Shown here one piece after another: positions 26,192 through 35,428 of a DNA stretch of 64,000 nucleotides; position 1 is the stretch's first letter, and every line of letters starts with the position of its first letter. Below the pieces are notes generated by a model. The model did no database searches. It was not told where the DNA came from and saw only the letters and a program-made list of their open reading frames with translations. This DNA comes from Phycisphaerales bacterium. Lineage in GTDB: Bacteria; Planctomycetota; Phycisphaerae; Phycisphaerales; SM1A02. The translations under genes and the position numbers were made by a program. The stretch covers positions 30,126-94,125 of the forward strand of contig JANQEQ010000012.1 of NCBI GenBank assembly GCA_028278245.1, written 5' to 3'.

Positions 26192-28096
26192 TTATTGTGT
26201 GGGGGGATTGGGCGCTTCCTGTTGTAGGCTTTGAGTGATCGCCAGTTCATGCAACTTGACTGAAGCGTGATCCAGTGATTCCTTTGCCTGGAAAAAGGCA
26301 TCTGCATCGACATCCGCGACCTTATCACCCGCTGCGTCGATGAATTTCTGGAGTTGCTGGATCTTATCATCAAGCTCGGATCGATATTCCTGCGGCAGGT
26401 TTTGATCCACGCGCTCCATTGCATCACGAATCCATTTGATATCCAGCTTCGCGTTGACGACAAGATCAATCACACGGTGGGCGTGCATGTCATCGACCGC
26501 ATACGTGTAAGACTCCTCCTCCATCGTTTCGATTTCATCCTGGGTCAATCCATAACGTGGAATGATCTGGATGGATGCGATTTTTCCTGATCGTTTTTCC
26601 ACAGCCGACACATTGAGGATGCCGTTAGCGTCGACGAGAAATTCCACCTCGATTTGTGGAATTCCGGCCGGCATCGGAGGAATGCCGCGCAATTCAAACT
26701 CACCCAGACTCCGGCAATCCTGCACCAGTTCACGTTCACCCTGCAGGATGTGGATTTTCACATTGGTCTGACCATCCACTGATGTTGAAAACTTCTCCGT
26801 GACGTGAGTGGGAACGGTCGTGTTGCGCACAATCAACTTTGCCATCGCTCCCCCCATCGTTTCAATTCCCAGGCTGAGCGGAATGACATCCAGCAGCAGC
26901 ATGTCCTGATTTGTGCCGGCCAGTATTGACGCCTGCACCGCAGCACCCAGCGCCACGACTCGATCGGGATTGAGCGCGGTGTACGGTTCACTGCCAAATC
27001 TATCCGCCACCGTCTTCCTCACCAATGGAATCCGCGTCGATCCACCCACCATGACGATGCGATCAATCTGATCAGCCGTTAGTTTGGCGTCGTACAGGGC
27101 ACGATCACAGGCAACCATCGTACGCTTCACCCAAGGGCTGATCATTTCTTCCAGTTCGCTGCGTGCCAGCAGGCGATTATAAATGCGTCCCTCTCCCAGA
27201 TCGATTTGCATTTGCGCCGTTTCCTCTGTTGACAGACGAACCTTCGTCGCTTCAGCAAAGGTGCGCAGCGCCTGCTGAGTTGAAGGGGGAAAAGTCAATT
27301 GTGTACCGAACTGCTCGCGCACCTCCTGCAAAACCAGATTGATGATCATCCGATCAACATCATCCCCGCCAAGGTGCGTGTCGCCCGCTGTGGACAAAAC
27401 CTGGAAAAAGGAATCTGTATGATCGGTCTCATCTGCCGGAGTGACCTGGAGAATCGACACATCAAACGTTCCACCCCCCAGATCAAACACCGCAATTGTT
27501 TCTGCCTGTGCCTCCTTGCCCTGACCGATGCCATAGGCGAGTGCGGCGGCGGTAGGCTCATTGACAATGCGACACACTTCCAAGCCCGCCAAACGCCCCG
27601 CATCACGAGTTGCCTGACGTTGCGCATCGTCAAAATAAGCGGGCACCGTCACGACCGCCTTGCTCACCGGCGTTCCCAATGCCGCTTCAGCCTGCACCTT
27701 CAATTGACGAAGGATCATCGCGCTGACTTCCTGCGGTGTGTACACATTCTCACCCACCCGCACACAAGCCATATCCCGTTCTCCCGATTCCACAATATAA
27801 GGCAGATGAGGAATATCATCGCCCATATCATCCATCCCCCGACCCATGAGGCGCTTCACACTGAAGATCGTTTCCTGGGGAAACTCTACCGCATGGTTGC
27901 GTGCTTCTTCACCAACCACGGGGAATCCCTGCCCAGCAAAGCGAACAACCGAAGGCATCAGTGCACGATCCTGCTCATCCGGCAAAATGTGCGGTCCACG
28001 CTCATCGCATATGGCAACAAGTGAATTTGTCGTACCCAGGTCTATGCCAATGATGACCGGTGACTCTTCTAGTGATGTCGTTTTGTCTTTTTCCAT
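26192..28096 (-). CDS. hscA: Hsp70-family chaperone, HscA-like
   Basis: A 634-aa DnaK-family protein. ATPase motifs: IIGIDLGTTNSLVAICDE, AVVTVPAYFDDAQRQATRDA, VFDLGGGTFDVSIL and VMVGGSTRIPLVR. In the substrate domain the sequence LLLDVIPLSLGIETMGG and QGERELVQDCRSL is closer to HscA (iron-sulfur cluster assembly chaperone) than to housekeeping DnaK, and it lacks the long Gly-rich tail of DnaK. HscA works with HscB and IscU to release clusters; neither gene is in view. An ATG at 28096 is chosen, the further upstream extension looking non-coding. The window contains many Fe-S proteins. It could also be a diverged second DnaK. Confidence 0.8.
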   Translation of the reverse strand: MEKDKTTSLEESPVIIGIDLGTTNSLVAICDERGPHILPDEQDRALMPSVVRFAGQGFPVVGEEARNHAVEFPQETIFSVKRLMGRGMDDMGDDIPHLPYIVESGERDMACVRVGENVYTPQEVSAMILRQLKVQAEAALGTPVSKAVVTVPAYFDDAQRQATRDAGRLAGLEVCRIVNEPTAAALAYGIGQGKEAQAETIAVFDLGGGTFDVSILQVTPADETDHTDSFFQVLSTAGDTHLGGDDVDRMIINLVLQEVREQFGTQLTFPPSTQQALRTFAEATKVRLSTEETAQMQIDLGEGRIYNRLLARSELEEMISPWVKRTMVACDRALYDAKLTADQIDRIVMVGGSTRIPLVRKTVADRFGSEPYTALNPDRVVALGAAVQASILAGTNQDMLLLDVIPLSLGIETMGGAMAKLIVRNTTVPTHVTEKFSTSVDGQTNVKIHILQGERELVQDCRSLGEFELRGIPPMPAGIPQIEVEFLVDANGILNVSAVEKRSGKIASIQIIPRYGLTQDEIETMEEESYTYAVDDMHAHRVIDLVVNAKLDIKWIRDAMERVDQNLPQEYRSELDDKIQQLQKFIDAAGDKVADVDADAFFQAKESLDHASVKLHELAITQSLQQEAPNPPTQ

Positions 28097-28147
28097 CAGG
28101 CGACAGTCTAGGCGTAGATCCACAAATCTGTCACGTCGCACACAGGA

Positions 28148-28939
28148 TCAATCGTACTGCAACTCCGGCCCCGATTCCTGCATCTTTCTGGTAAATGCCA
28201 GCAGTGAATCAACGCCGCCGATGCCGTCATCAGCGGCAAAGATATTGTCCGGCTTCATCCCGCCGCTCGCCTCGAAAAACGCTTTTGACGGGGTGAAGCT
28301 GGTCGTGAACTCGATACGCCCGTCGCCGTACACGATTGTCCCCCCCCACTGTCCATTCTGACCGTAGGTGTAAGAAGTTGGATCATCAATACCGTCCTTT
28401 GGACCCCTGCTGCCAAACAACACCACATGAGGATCCGCTTCCGAATGCCAGTGTCGATCATAGCGCTCGCCGTACATTGGCATGTGTGCAAATGAAACAT
28501 TTGAAATGTTATCGAGATCAGCCTGGAAATTGGGATCCCAATGAATCCCGCGGCCCGGCTGATACACAGAGAAATCGTAATCTTCATCCACTTCCACAAA
28601 CGGGCTGTATTCATTACCCGATATCAGCTGCTCCGGATTGATGTAATTCTGAGCAACCAAGGCCGAATAGAAGCTCGCCGTGGTGTCGTGACTCCACTGA
28701 CCGTCTCCTACCAGTTCGCTTGGCGTGAGGAATACTCCGTCATGATCCATCGCCTGCACTGTCAGTGATTGGTACAGCGAAAAAAGAATCACCTGATCCT
28801 GCGTCGATCGCACTGTCCCGGAAACGGCGGATCCTTCCCCGGTGATAGCGCGATTAGCCGTGGTCATAAGTATCGTCATTAAAATCACTATGCACACCAA
28901 GGTGACTAAAAGACCCAAAAGACTGAATCCATAGCGCAT
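28148..28939 (-). CDS. Type IV prepilin-like protein (type II secretion/DUF1559 kind)
   Basis: A 263-aa protein starting MRYGFSLLGLLVTLVCIVIL, an N-terminal prepilin-like helix after a Gly. The peptidase site would be G/F; the usual Glu at mature position 5 is replaced by Gly, which is unusual. The rest is a large beta-rich, Asp/Tyr/Gly-rich globular domain (WHSEADPHVVLFGSRGPKDG). AAGGGG lies 7 bases before this ATG, so 28939 is chosen over 28945. Planctomycetes carry many such pseudopilin-like surface proteins. It lies upstream of hscA on the same strand, probably without functional link. Confidence 0.65.
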   Translation of the reverse strand: MRYGFSLLGLLVTLVCIVILMTILMTTANRAITGEGSAVSGTVRSTQDQVILFSLYQSLTVQAMDHDGVFLTPSELVGDGQWSHDTTASFYSALVAQNYINPEQLISGNEYSPFVEVDEDYDFSVYQPGRGIHWDPNFQADLDNISNVSFAHMPMYGERYDRHWHSEADPHVVLFGSRGPKDGIDDPTSYTYGQNGQWGGTIVYGDGRIEFTTSFTPSKAFFEASGGMKPDNIFAADDGIGGVDSLLAFTRKMQESGPELQYD

Positions 28940-28964
28940 AGCCATTCCCCTTATTAGTTCAAAT

Positions 28965-29483
28965 TCAATCAGGTTGCTTACCCGGCCTGGGCATCAGATC
29001 GAGATATTCATCGAACCGTCGGCGGGAAACATGATCCAGCCAATCGTAGACCGGCCGAATGTCAGGACTCTCGCCGTTCACTTCCCACCGTTTCCTCCCG
29101 GACGGCCAGGAAATAAATCCCCGGTATTCATGATCCTCCGGTAGTCCGGATGATTGGGGATTACGATCATACCACCCGGCGGTTTGTAAAATCTGAAGCA
29201 ACTCATCACATTCAGCAGGTGAGAGTTGTCCGTGCCAGGAATAAGCACCGCTTGTCGCTTTCATACCCCCTCCGAAACTGATTCTGCCATCCGGTTTGAC
29301 GCGGTACAACGCAGCCGCGTTCGATCCAAGTCGCGCGAAGAGTTCCAGATTCACACCACCCATTGGATCAGCCAGACTTGCGACAGGGACACTGTTTGTC
29401 GTTGTGCATCCCCATACCAGGCAGGCACAGATCAACAGGGATCCACTGGCCAAATATCGCGAGATGTTCGAACAACAGTTCAT
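28965..29483 (-). CDS. Small lipoprotein, paralogue of the next gene
   Basis: A 172-aa predicted lipoprotein: signal peptide with lipobox LVWGC near residue 26. The mature domain (PMGGVNLELFARLGSNAAALYRV..., WHGQLSPAECDELLQIL, GWYDRNP) parallels that of the upstream lipoprotein in length and layout, so the two are probable tandem paralogues. Its ATG overlaps the upstream stop by 4 bases (ATGA). No enzymatic motif is seen. An envelope role is inferred from the signal only. Confidence 0.65.
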   Translation of the reverse strand: MNCCSNISRYLASGSLLICACLVWGCTTTNSVPVASLADPMGGVNLELFARLGSNAAALYRVKPDGRISFGGGMKATSGAYSWHGQLSPAECDELLQILQTAGWYDRNPQSSGLPEDHEYRGFISWPSGRKRWEVNGESPDIRPVYDWLDHVSRRRFDEYLDLMPRPGKQPD

Positions 29484-30109
29484 GGATTGCGGTAACGGGC
29501 GTAGGGATCAGGACCAAAGTCATATCGCTTTGGTTTCATCAAAACTTCGTCAGGCAGATACTCACTTGCCCACGCCAGGTCTGCAAGATCACGTACGAGA
29601 TTGATGAATCCCGGATCGGGTGGTTCATCAAAGTGATAACTGCGGGTAAAGACCCAGCGCTTGTCATTGCCGGTAAGTGCCAGAAGATACACGCGGCGCT
29701 CATCCGGCGGTGATACACGGTTGAAGTTGATCATGTCATCAGCAACAGCCGGATCCGTAAAACCCCATTGCTGCATATTTGACCACAGCTGCGCCATATG
29801 CTGGCGACTCAATGTGCGGGTAAAGCCAGGCAGATTTCTGGTTTCAACTCGATATGACGGCGGTTGTCCCAGTTTGACCACGGTTTCCGTTCCATAGTGA
29901 TATGCTCCATCCGGGAAAAGAACATATCGACTGGGACGAAGATGTGCTTCGGGCACATCGGGAACATCAGAACCGGCCAATATCGCCAGATCAAGAGAAA
30001 AATCTTCAGGAACGCCGCCATAAGGATCATCAGCGGGTGAAACTGAAGATGCACAGCCCAGACCGACTGTCAACCAGAGAAATACAATGACCAAGCATGC
30101 CTTCTTCAT
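29480..30109 (-). CDS. Lipoprotein of unknown function
   Basis: A 209-aa predicted lipoprotein starting MKKACLVIVFLWLTVGLGC, with a lipobox Cys at residue 19. The mature part (DPYGGVPEDFSLDLAILAGS, RYVLFPDGAYHYG, LSRQHMAQLWSNMQQWGF) resembles the downstream lipoprotein in order of segments. An upstream in-frame extension to 30274 is rejected because the internal start gives a perfect lipoprotein signal. The pair forms a two-gene operon, divergent from ilvE. Function unknown. Confidence 0.7.
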   Translation of the reverse strand: MKKACLVIVFLWLTVGLGCASSVSPADDPYGGVPEDFSLDLAILAGSDVPDVPEAHLRPSRYVLFPDGAYHYGTETVVKLGQPPSYRVETRNLPGFTRTLSRQHMAQLWSNMQQWGFTDPAVADDMINFNRVSPPDERRVYLLALTGNDKRWVFTRSYHFDEPPDPGFINLVRDLADLAWASEYLPDEVLMKPKRYDFGPDPYARYRNP

Positions 30110-30210
30110 GCAGGAAGTGTAAGGTCCGCAGCCCACAGCGCATAGCCGTCTTGCCGATATTCTGCCGGTGAGATTGAGGAAAAGAACAGTCTCACAGAGG
30201 CTTTCTATCT

Positions 30211-30239
30211 TCATCAGATGGATCCACCTGCCTATAATT
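30211..30239 (+). promoter_or_regulatory. Candidate promoter of ilvE
   Basis: A consensus -10 TATAAT at 30234-30239 lies 27 bases before the ilvE ATG; the -35 (TTCATC at 30211-30216, 17-base spacing) is weak. The long frame upstream of ilvE runs through this element, which supports the internal ATG start. Confidence 0.45.
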
Positions 30240-30265
30240 GTGGACCACGGACTCAGGAGGTAATC

Positions 30266-31201
30266 ATGGCACATTCCACTGTATCTGAGACATCTTCAAC
30301 TATCACTGAACCAAAACGGACCAAACCCATGCTGAAAATCTGGTTAGACGGCCAACTTGTTGATGAAGACCAGGCTAAGGTTTCTGTTTTCGACCACGGC
30401 CTACTGTACGGCGACGGCGTGTTTGAGGGAATCCGAATCTACAATCACCGCATCCTCAAGCTACACTCTCACCTGGAACGCTGGTACCGCTCGGCTGAAA
30501 AAATCCGTCTCACGCCTGCATACAACATCGACGAGATGGATAAAGCGATGCGGGAAACGGTGAAAGCCAACAATCTCCGAGATGGGTATATCCGCTCACT
30601 CTTCACCCGTGGCTACGGCGACCTTGGCCTCAATCCCTTTATTTGCCCCACGGCGGGAACCATCATCATCGCTGACTCCATCCAGCTTTATCCCCCCGAG
30701 CTGTACGAAACCGGAATCCCTGTTGTTGTCGCTGATCGTCCACGTCTCCCCGTCCAATGCCTCGATCCGTCCGTCAAGAGCCTCAACTATCTCAACAATA
30801 TCATGGCAAAAATCGAAGCCATCGAGGCCGGCGTGCTGGAAGCCATCATGCTGAATATCGAAGGAAACGTCACTGAATGTACCGGCGATAATCTCTTCAT
30901 GATCACGGATGGCAAGATCTATACACCTCCAGTCAGTGACGGTCTGCTCGGGGGCATCACCCGGCAATGGGTGATCGATGAGATCGGTCCAGACTGCGGC
31001 CATCCCGTTGAGGAACGGCACATCAAGATCGATGAAGTCCTCAACGCCGATGAGGTATTCCTCACCGGTACCGGAGCGGAAATCATCGGCGTCAACAAGA
31101 TCGATGATCGCGTTTTAAGCGATGGTAAAGTTGGACCCATCAGCAGCAAACTCATTGCTCGTTTCAAGGAACGGGTCGCAGAAAACGCTCCGGAGGATTA
31201 A
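30266..31201 (+). CDS. ilvE: Branched-chain amino acid aminotransferase
   Basis: A 311-aa PLP enzyme that makes the last step of valine, leucine and isoleucine synthesis from the keto acids with glutamate. Fold IV signatures: VFDHGLLYGDGVFEGIRIYN, LDPSVKSLNYLNNIMAK with the PLP Lys in SLNYLNN context, EGNVTECTGDNLFMI and TGTGAEIIGV. AGGAGG lies 5 bases upstream of the ATG at 30266. A strong terminator follows at 31231. No other branched-chain gene is adjacent. A D-amino-acid aminotransferase-like specificity cannot be excluded from sequence, but the motif set fits IlvE best. Confidence 0.9.
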   Translation: MAHSTVSETSSTITEPKRTKPMLKIWLDGQLVDEDQAKVSVFDHGLLYGDGVFEGIRIYNHRILKLHSHLERWYRSAEKIRLTPAYNIDEMDKAMRETVKANNLRDGYIRSLFTRGYGDLGLNPFICPTAGTIIIADSIQLYPPELYETGIPVVVADRPRLPVQCLDPSVKSLNYLNNIMAKIEAIEAGVLEAIMLNIEGNVTECTGDNLFMITDGKIYTPPVSDGLLGGITRQWVIDEIGPDCGHPVEERHIKIDEVLNADEVFLTGTGAEIIGVNKIDDRVLSDGKVGPISSKLIARFKERVAENAPED

Positions 31202-31230
31202 CTTTCAGGAAAATATGATTGTAAAACCAG

Positions 31231-31271
31231 TCAGCGCTGCGAGATCCACTGGATCAGACAGCGCTGATTTT
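31231..31271 (+). terminator. Rho-independent terminator of ilvE
   Basis: A 9-bp inverted repeat, TCAGCGCTG and CAGCGCTGA, encloses a second inner stem GATCC-ACT-GGATC; TTTT follows the outer stem. It begins 29 bases after the ilvE stop. Confidence 0.85.
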
Positions 31272-31341
31272 CATTCATACGGTATGATGTCATTCACCCC
31301 GATGGATCTCTGTCCACTTATACTGTTCCGCGTCATTCATC

Positions 31342-32826
31342 ATGCGTTGTCCTAACTGCGATTATCCACTGTGGAATCTCAAAGCCCGGGAGTGCCCGGA
31401 ATGCGGTACTCCATTTCTCCCCAGTGATTTTGATTTGGTTATTAACAGCACGCAGTTCTGCTGTCCCCTTTGCGATCAGGCGTATTACGGAACCGGAGCC
31501 AGGGGTCACCTCGTTCCAATTGAATTCGACTGTCTCGGTTGCGAGCAGCACATTCACATGAATGAGATGGTGTTGCGACCGGCCGAGGGTGTGGCAGAAT
31601 CGCAAACCAAAGTCGATCGCATGCCCTGGCTGGAAAGGAAGCAGCGCGGCCGCATCAAAGCCTGGTTTGCCATGATGGGACAGGCAATGGGAGCGCCAAC
31701 TCGACTCATGCGCTCAACGCCTGAAGGCAGTTCCGTCGCCACAGCCTGGGGTTATGCTCTGTTGACTCTTACACTTATACTCCTTACCGGCATCGGTCTG
31801 CCGGCGCTAATCTTCTCAGGTATCGCACTCCTCGATGGCAGTTCTTTTGCCTGGGAACCTATCCTGACAGGGTTTGCTTTATTCGCTGGAGGAATACTTT
31901 TTTGGGTCATTCTCCTGGCAGTGTGGGGATTGGTTGTCCACGGCATTTTGCGCATCACCGGTGGTTGTGCTCATTCAATCGGCCGCACATATCAGGCATT
32001 GTGCTACAGCGCCGGCACCCTGGCCCCGCTGGGGATTCCCTGTGTCGGGCCCTATTGTGGAACTTACATCGTATGGATCTGGTGGGTGGTCAGCGCCATC
32101 CTGATGATTACCGAAGGACAGCGCGTCAACGGCTGCCGGGCAACCCTGGCCGTGCTCACCATGCCGATCATCATGGCGGTTCTCCTCTTCGGAGGCTACT
32201 TCGGCTGGATTGGATACATCATGTATTCCATGAATTCAGGAACCGGACCGTTCGCCCAGATGGGGCCAATGACTGCCGACTACGAAACTCAGATGCTGAA
32301 CACGTCACTGATCACATACTACAACGATAACAACCAGTGGCCGCCTCATGCCTTGCACCTCGTTGCCGATCATTTCGGAGCAGCGAATTTTGTATCCACG
32401 GATACCAACACCTACGAATCCGATGTCCCTGTTGGTGATCAAACATTAGAAGACTGGCAATATCTCCCCTCTAACCGGCGTCAACAGGCTGCTCAGGAAA
32501 TCGCAGAGCAGCTACCTGAAAACACTATTGCATATCGACTCGGTGATTTTGTATTCACATATCCAGGAATTGATCAGCCCCATGCTTCATCAAACCTCTG
32601 GACGGTGATCTATATCCCAGATCCGGATGTCAATCCATCACTGATGTCTAACGATATTCTGTATGCGGGGAATAATAATCTCGGGCTTATCACCATCTAC
32701 TATGGTGATCTTGAGTTAGTGCTTGAAGAGCAAAATCAATTACGTGCTGATTTAGGATTGCCACCACTTCCCGACCCCACCACAATCACGCATGATGCGC
32801 CAGCAATTACGGAATTCGAAAACTAA
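31342..32826 (+). CDS. Zinc-ribbon and YIP1-like membrane protein
   Basis: A 494-aa protein with two zinc-ribbon pairs at the N-terminus (MRCPNCDYPL with CPECG, then CPLCDQ with CLGCEQ). A membrane region of about five to six helices follows from about residue 135 (for example WGYALLTLTLILLTGIGLPAL and LAVLTMPIIMAVLLFGGYFG), arranged like YIP1-domain proteins. The C-terminal soluble domain (about 320-494) looks like the exported part of a pilin-like or type II secretion G-domain protein (TSLITYYNDNNQWPPHALHLV), a common architecture in planctomycetes. Function unknown. It lies downstream of the ilvE terminator, so is likely a separate unit. Confidence 0.65.
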   Translation: MRCPNCDYPLWNLKARECPECGTPFLPSDFDLVINSTQFCCPLCDQAYYGTGARGHLVPIEFDCLGCEQHIHMNEMVLRPAEGVAESQTKVDRMPWLERKQRGRIKAWFAMMGQAMGAPTRLMRSTPEGSSVATAWGYALLTLTLILLTGIGLPALIFSGIALLDGSSFAWEPILTGFALFAGGILFWVILLAVWGLVVHGILRITGGCAHSIGRTYQALCYSAGTLAPLGIPCVGPYCGTYIVWIWWVVSAILMITEGQRVNGCRATLAVLTMPIIMAVLLFGGYFGWIGYIMYSMNSGTGPFAQMGPMTADYETQMLNTSLITYYNDNNQWPPHALHLVADHFGAANFVSTDTNTYESDVPVGDQTLEDWQYLPSNRRQQAAQEIAEQLPENTIAYRLGDFVFTYPGIDQPHASSNLWTVIYIPDPDVNPSLMSNDILYAGNNNLGLITIYYGDLELVLEEQNQLRADLGLPPLPDPTTITHDAPAITEFEN

Positions 32827-32847
32827 TCAACCTACCTGCAAGATTAA

Positions 32848-33351
32848 TTACGAAGAAACAGGTTCCTCAAGAAGTGTGGAGGTCATGTTGCATTCGCGAG
32901 CCAGCGCGTGCTGCACCCAACAGCGATCTGAAAGTTCATGCAGACGTTGACGTTGCTCCGTTGTCAGCTCATCACCTTCAATGATGGTTTCGCTTTCAAT
33001 CACATCCACCACCCCCTTGGCGCCTTCCTGCAGTTTACGTGCCGCCACCCGTTGATGCTTTGTCGTAACCACGGCGCCGGTCATCGGAAAGCCGAGATTA
33101 TCCGCCTGACCCCGTAGGGTGACTGCTTTGCAGGAAGCCAGCGCCGCCACCAGAAGATCAATGGGATTCCGCGCCGATCCACTCATAAGTTTTTTGTCGT
33201 TCACCGTGAACTGATGTCCACCCGGTAAAGTGATCTCTGTCGGATATCGTGTAGCCCCGACCCGAGCCGTGGCAATTCCTTCTTCCAGAGTCGCTACCTG
33301 CGCGCTGAGAGGTTCTTTCTGATTCATGACCGCTTCAACCTTTGTTTGCAT
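32848..33351 (-). CDS. OsmC-family protein
   Basis: A 167-aa OsmC/Ohr-type protein. It carries LVAALASCKAVTLRGQADNLG with the first redox-active Cys and a second Cys in ELSDRCWVQHAL, so the peroxidatic pair is present. Such proteins reduce organic peroxides or act on thiol substrates. An alternative start at 33327 (MNQKEP) has a possible AAAGG at a long 11-base spacing; 33351 is used as the longer option. It converges with the YIP1-like gene. The neighbouring CoA-binding protein and mqnC lie upstream on the same strand. Confidence 0.85.
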   Translation of the reverse strand: MQTKVEAVMNQKEPLSAQVATLEEGIATARVGATRYPTEITLPGGHQFTVNDKKLMSGSARNPIDLLVAALASCKAVTLRGQADNLGFPMTGAVVTTKHQRVAARKLQEGAKGVVDVIESETIIEGDELTTEQRQRLHELSDRCWVQHALARECNMTSTLLEEPVSS

Positions 33352-33374
33352 CCATGTCTACTGCATAATATTCC

Positions 33375-33785
33375 TTACGTTTCCTGATAGCCTAGTACCA
33401 CAAGAAGACAGGCATCACCAGCAATGATATTGATACCCAGTTCATCGCCCCGCGCTTCTGCTTCAGGAAACTCCGCCCCGGGTTGCATCCAGATGTGTTT
33501 GATGCCCAATCCTGCCGCCTCCTCCACGATACTCCGAGTGATCTTAGGTGGCGTAATAACGGAAATACCATGTGGCGTCTCGGGGAGTGAACCCAAATCC
33601 GGATAAGCCGGCAATCCCCCAATTTCACTTGCTCGGGGATTCACTGGATGTACCGGCCGATTGTTCTGCTGATAGACCCGTAAAATCTTGTTGCCGTACT
33701 TCTCCCGATTCGTTGATGCTCCAACCACAGCGTGCGGCTTTCCATCAAGAAATGCGCTGATCTTATCTTCAAGTGTCATACTCAT
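33375..33785 (-). CDS. CoA-binding domain protein (YccU type)
   Basis: A 136-aa Rossmann-like CoA-binding protein. HAVVGASTNREKYGNKILR is the nucleotide loop; HPVNPRASEIGGLPAYPDL and IWMQPGAEFPEA are conserved family segments. It may bind CoA-like ligands; a physiological role is not known. Its ATG overlaps the mqnC stop by 4 bases (ATGA), so it is translated with mqnC. Confidence 0.88.
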   Translation of the reverse strand: MSMTLEDKISAFLDGKPHAVVGASTNREKYGNKILRVYQQNNRPVHPVNPRASEIGGLPAYPDLGSLPETPHGISVITPPKITRSIVEEAAGLGIKHIWMQPGAEFPEAEARGDELGINIIAGDACLLVVLGYQET

Positions 33786-35179
33786 TTTTCAACAGCCAAT
33801 TCAATTGTTTGTGGTGTTCTCTCATCAATCCCTTGTACTCGAAGTTTCTTTGCGCGCACCGTCGACCAGTCATCTACCAAAATATCCGGTGCGTGATCGG
33901 TATCGTGTAACTTCAGCAGTTGATATTCGTTATCGCGCTGAGCGGGAACAAAACCAGCATCACGTATGAGATGACAGAGTAACGATTCACACAAGCAGTA
34001 CGTCGTCCCAGCTGCGCTGACGACATTCTCTTCCATCATGACCGAGCCCAGATCGTTTGCTCCGGCCCGCAGTGCCAGTTGCCCCACCTGCGGTCCCATG
34101 GTGACCCAGCTTGCGCCGATGGAATACACGTTATCCAGATAGAGTCGACTCAACGCCTGCATACGCAGATACTCCGTCGCGCCAGCTTGGCGAATTCGTC
34201 GGCCAAACTGTGGGTGATCCTGCTTCTCTCCGGTCCCATCAAGTCTGGCCACCGCATCACCCGGGAAAGGCGATGCATGATCATCACCATCTCCCTGCCC
34301 CCACTCTTTCACACGCCCCAGCGGAGTATTCTCGCGCTGAAACGGCCAGGCAATAAATGCCAGGTAACGACCTCCGCCATCTCGGCTGAAATCCTCAATC
34401 GATCGATCCTGCCATTGACGCACCAGATCCAAATGATGAATGCGATCCGCTATGCCTTCGATGTGGCCGAACATCATGGTGGCGCTGGTGTACATTCCCA
34501 GTTGATGTGCGACGTGCATGACGGTCAGCCAGGCCTCGGCGTCGCATTTCCCCATCCCGATCTTCTGCCGAACGGCGGGAGCGAAAATTTCACCTCCACC
34601 GCCGGGGATTGAATCAAGCCCCGCTGCCTGAAAACGGGACATGATGGCGTGGAGTTTCTCCTCCAATGTGCTGCCGAACTCATTTCCGGGCGCGAAAAAA
34701 TGGACAAACTCAATGAACTCCGGCGGGCTGAACGCATGAATATGCACCCGCGGAAACTCTTCCCTGATGACCTGGAGCATATTCTCATACCACTCCAGTG
34801 GCAGGTGCGGATTCATCCCACCCTGTAACAGGATCTGGGTTCCACAGATGTTCACCAGCTCTCGAACCTTGTCGAGCAATGCCTCCGGCTCAAGCGTGTA
34901 TGCATCACCTTCATCTCCATCACGCCGAAAAGCACAGAACGTGCATCGGGCAGTACAGATGTTTGTGTAGTTGATGTTCCGGTCGATGACGTAGGTTCGA
35001 ATTACATCACCGTGCAAGGTGCTACAGCGTGCATCCGCTAAACGTGCCAACTCAGGCCAGGGCATCTCGTGATAGAGCCGCAACGCCTGCTGAGGTGTGA
35101 GCCGCACCTCACCCTCTACCACGGCTTCGAGCACCGCAGAATCCAGCACATCCAGTGATTCACTCATTTCAACAGTCAA
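33782..35179 (-). CDS. mqnC: MqnC, dehypoxanthine futalosine cyclase (radical SAM)
   Basis: A 465-aa radical SAM enzyme of the futalosine menaquinone pathway. The cluster motif is NICTARCTFCAFRRDG (CxxxCxxC) after DRNINYTN, typical of MqnC/MqnE/CofH proteins. Other signatures are QILLQGGMNPHLPLEWYENM, FSPPEFIEF and SIPGGGGEIFAPAVRQKIG. The C-terminus has GANDLGSVMMEENVVSAAG. It is longer than usual (about 350-400 aa): an inserted stretch of about 40 residues rich in Gly/Asp/His (about 290-330) interrupts the barrel's C-terminal half. A TTG start at 35179 is supported by GAGGA 7 bases upstream; an ATG lies at 35167. It implies menaquinone is made, which matters for the qmo-dsr complex. Confidence 0.85.
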   Translation of the reverse strand: MTVEMSESLDVLDSAVLEAVVEGEVRLTPQQALRLYHEMPWPELARLADARCSTLHGDVIRTYVIDRNINYTNICTARCTFCAFRRDGDEGDAYTLEPEALLDKVRELVNICGTQILLQGGMNPHLPLEWYENMLQVIREEFPRVHIHAFSPPEFIEFVHFFAPGNEFGSTLEEKLHAIMSRFQAAGLDSIPGGGGEIFAPAVRQKIGMGKCDAEAWLTVMHVAHQLGMYTSATMMFGHIEGIADRIHHLDLVRQWQDRSIEDFSRDGGGRYLAFIAWPFQRENTPLGRVKEWGQGDGDDHASPFPGDAVARLDGTGEKQDHPQFGRRIRQAGATEYLRMQALSRLYLDNVYSIGASWVTMGPQVGQLALRAGANDLGSVMMEENVVSAAGTTYCLCESLLCHLIRDAGFVPAQRDNEYQLLKLHDTDHAPDILVDDWSTVRAKKLRVQGIDERTPQTIELAVEK

Positions 35180-35428
35180 TCATTTATCCTCATGTGTGAG
35201 GGCCTCACCATGTGGGGGGTAACTTCATCGTAGCCGCATCAGAAATAACAAACACAGGGATAAGCATACTTTAATCACAGCAACCAAAGATGAATCGACT
35301 TCGATGAATGCTCTCAATCTCACCGTAAATTCCACCAATCCACTCTATCCACCTATCAATCCGGACGATGAGTGCGATACGTGGAATCGTGAAAAAACGG
35401 GCGTCCCCGTCCGGAAAAGGTATGCCTC

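Noticed and set aside
27299..28024. 241-aa open frame antisense to hscA
   Set aside because: Shadow of the Hsp70 coding sequence; no ribosome binding site or family resemblance.
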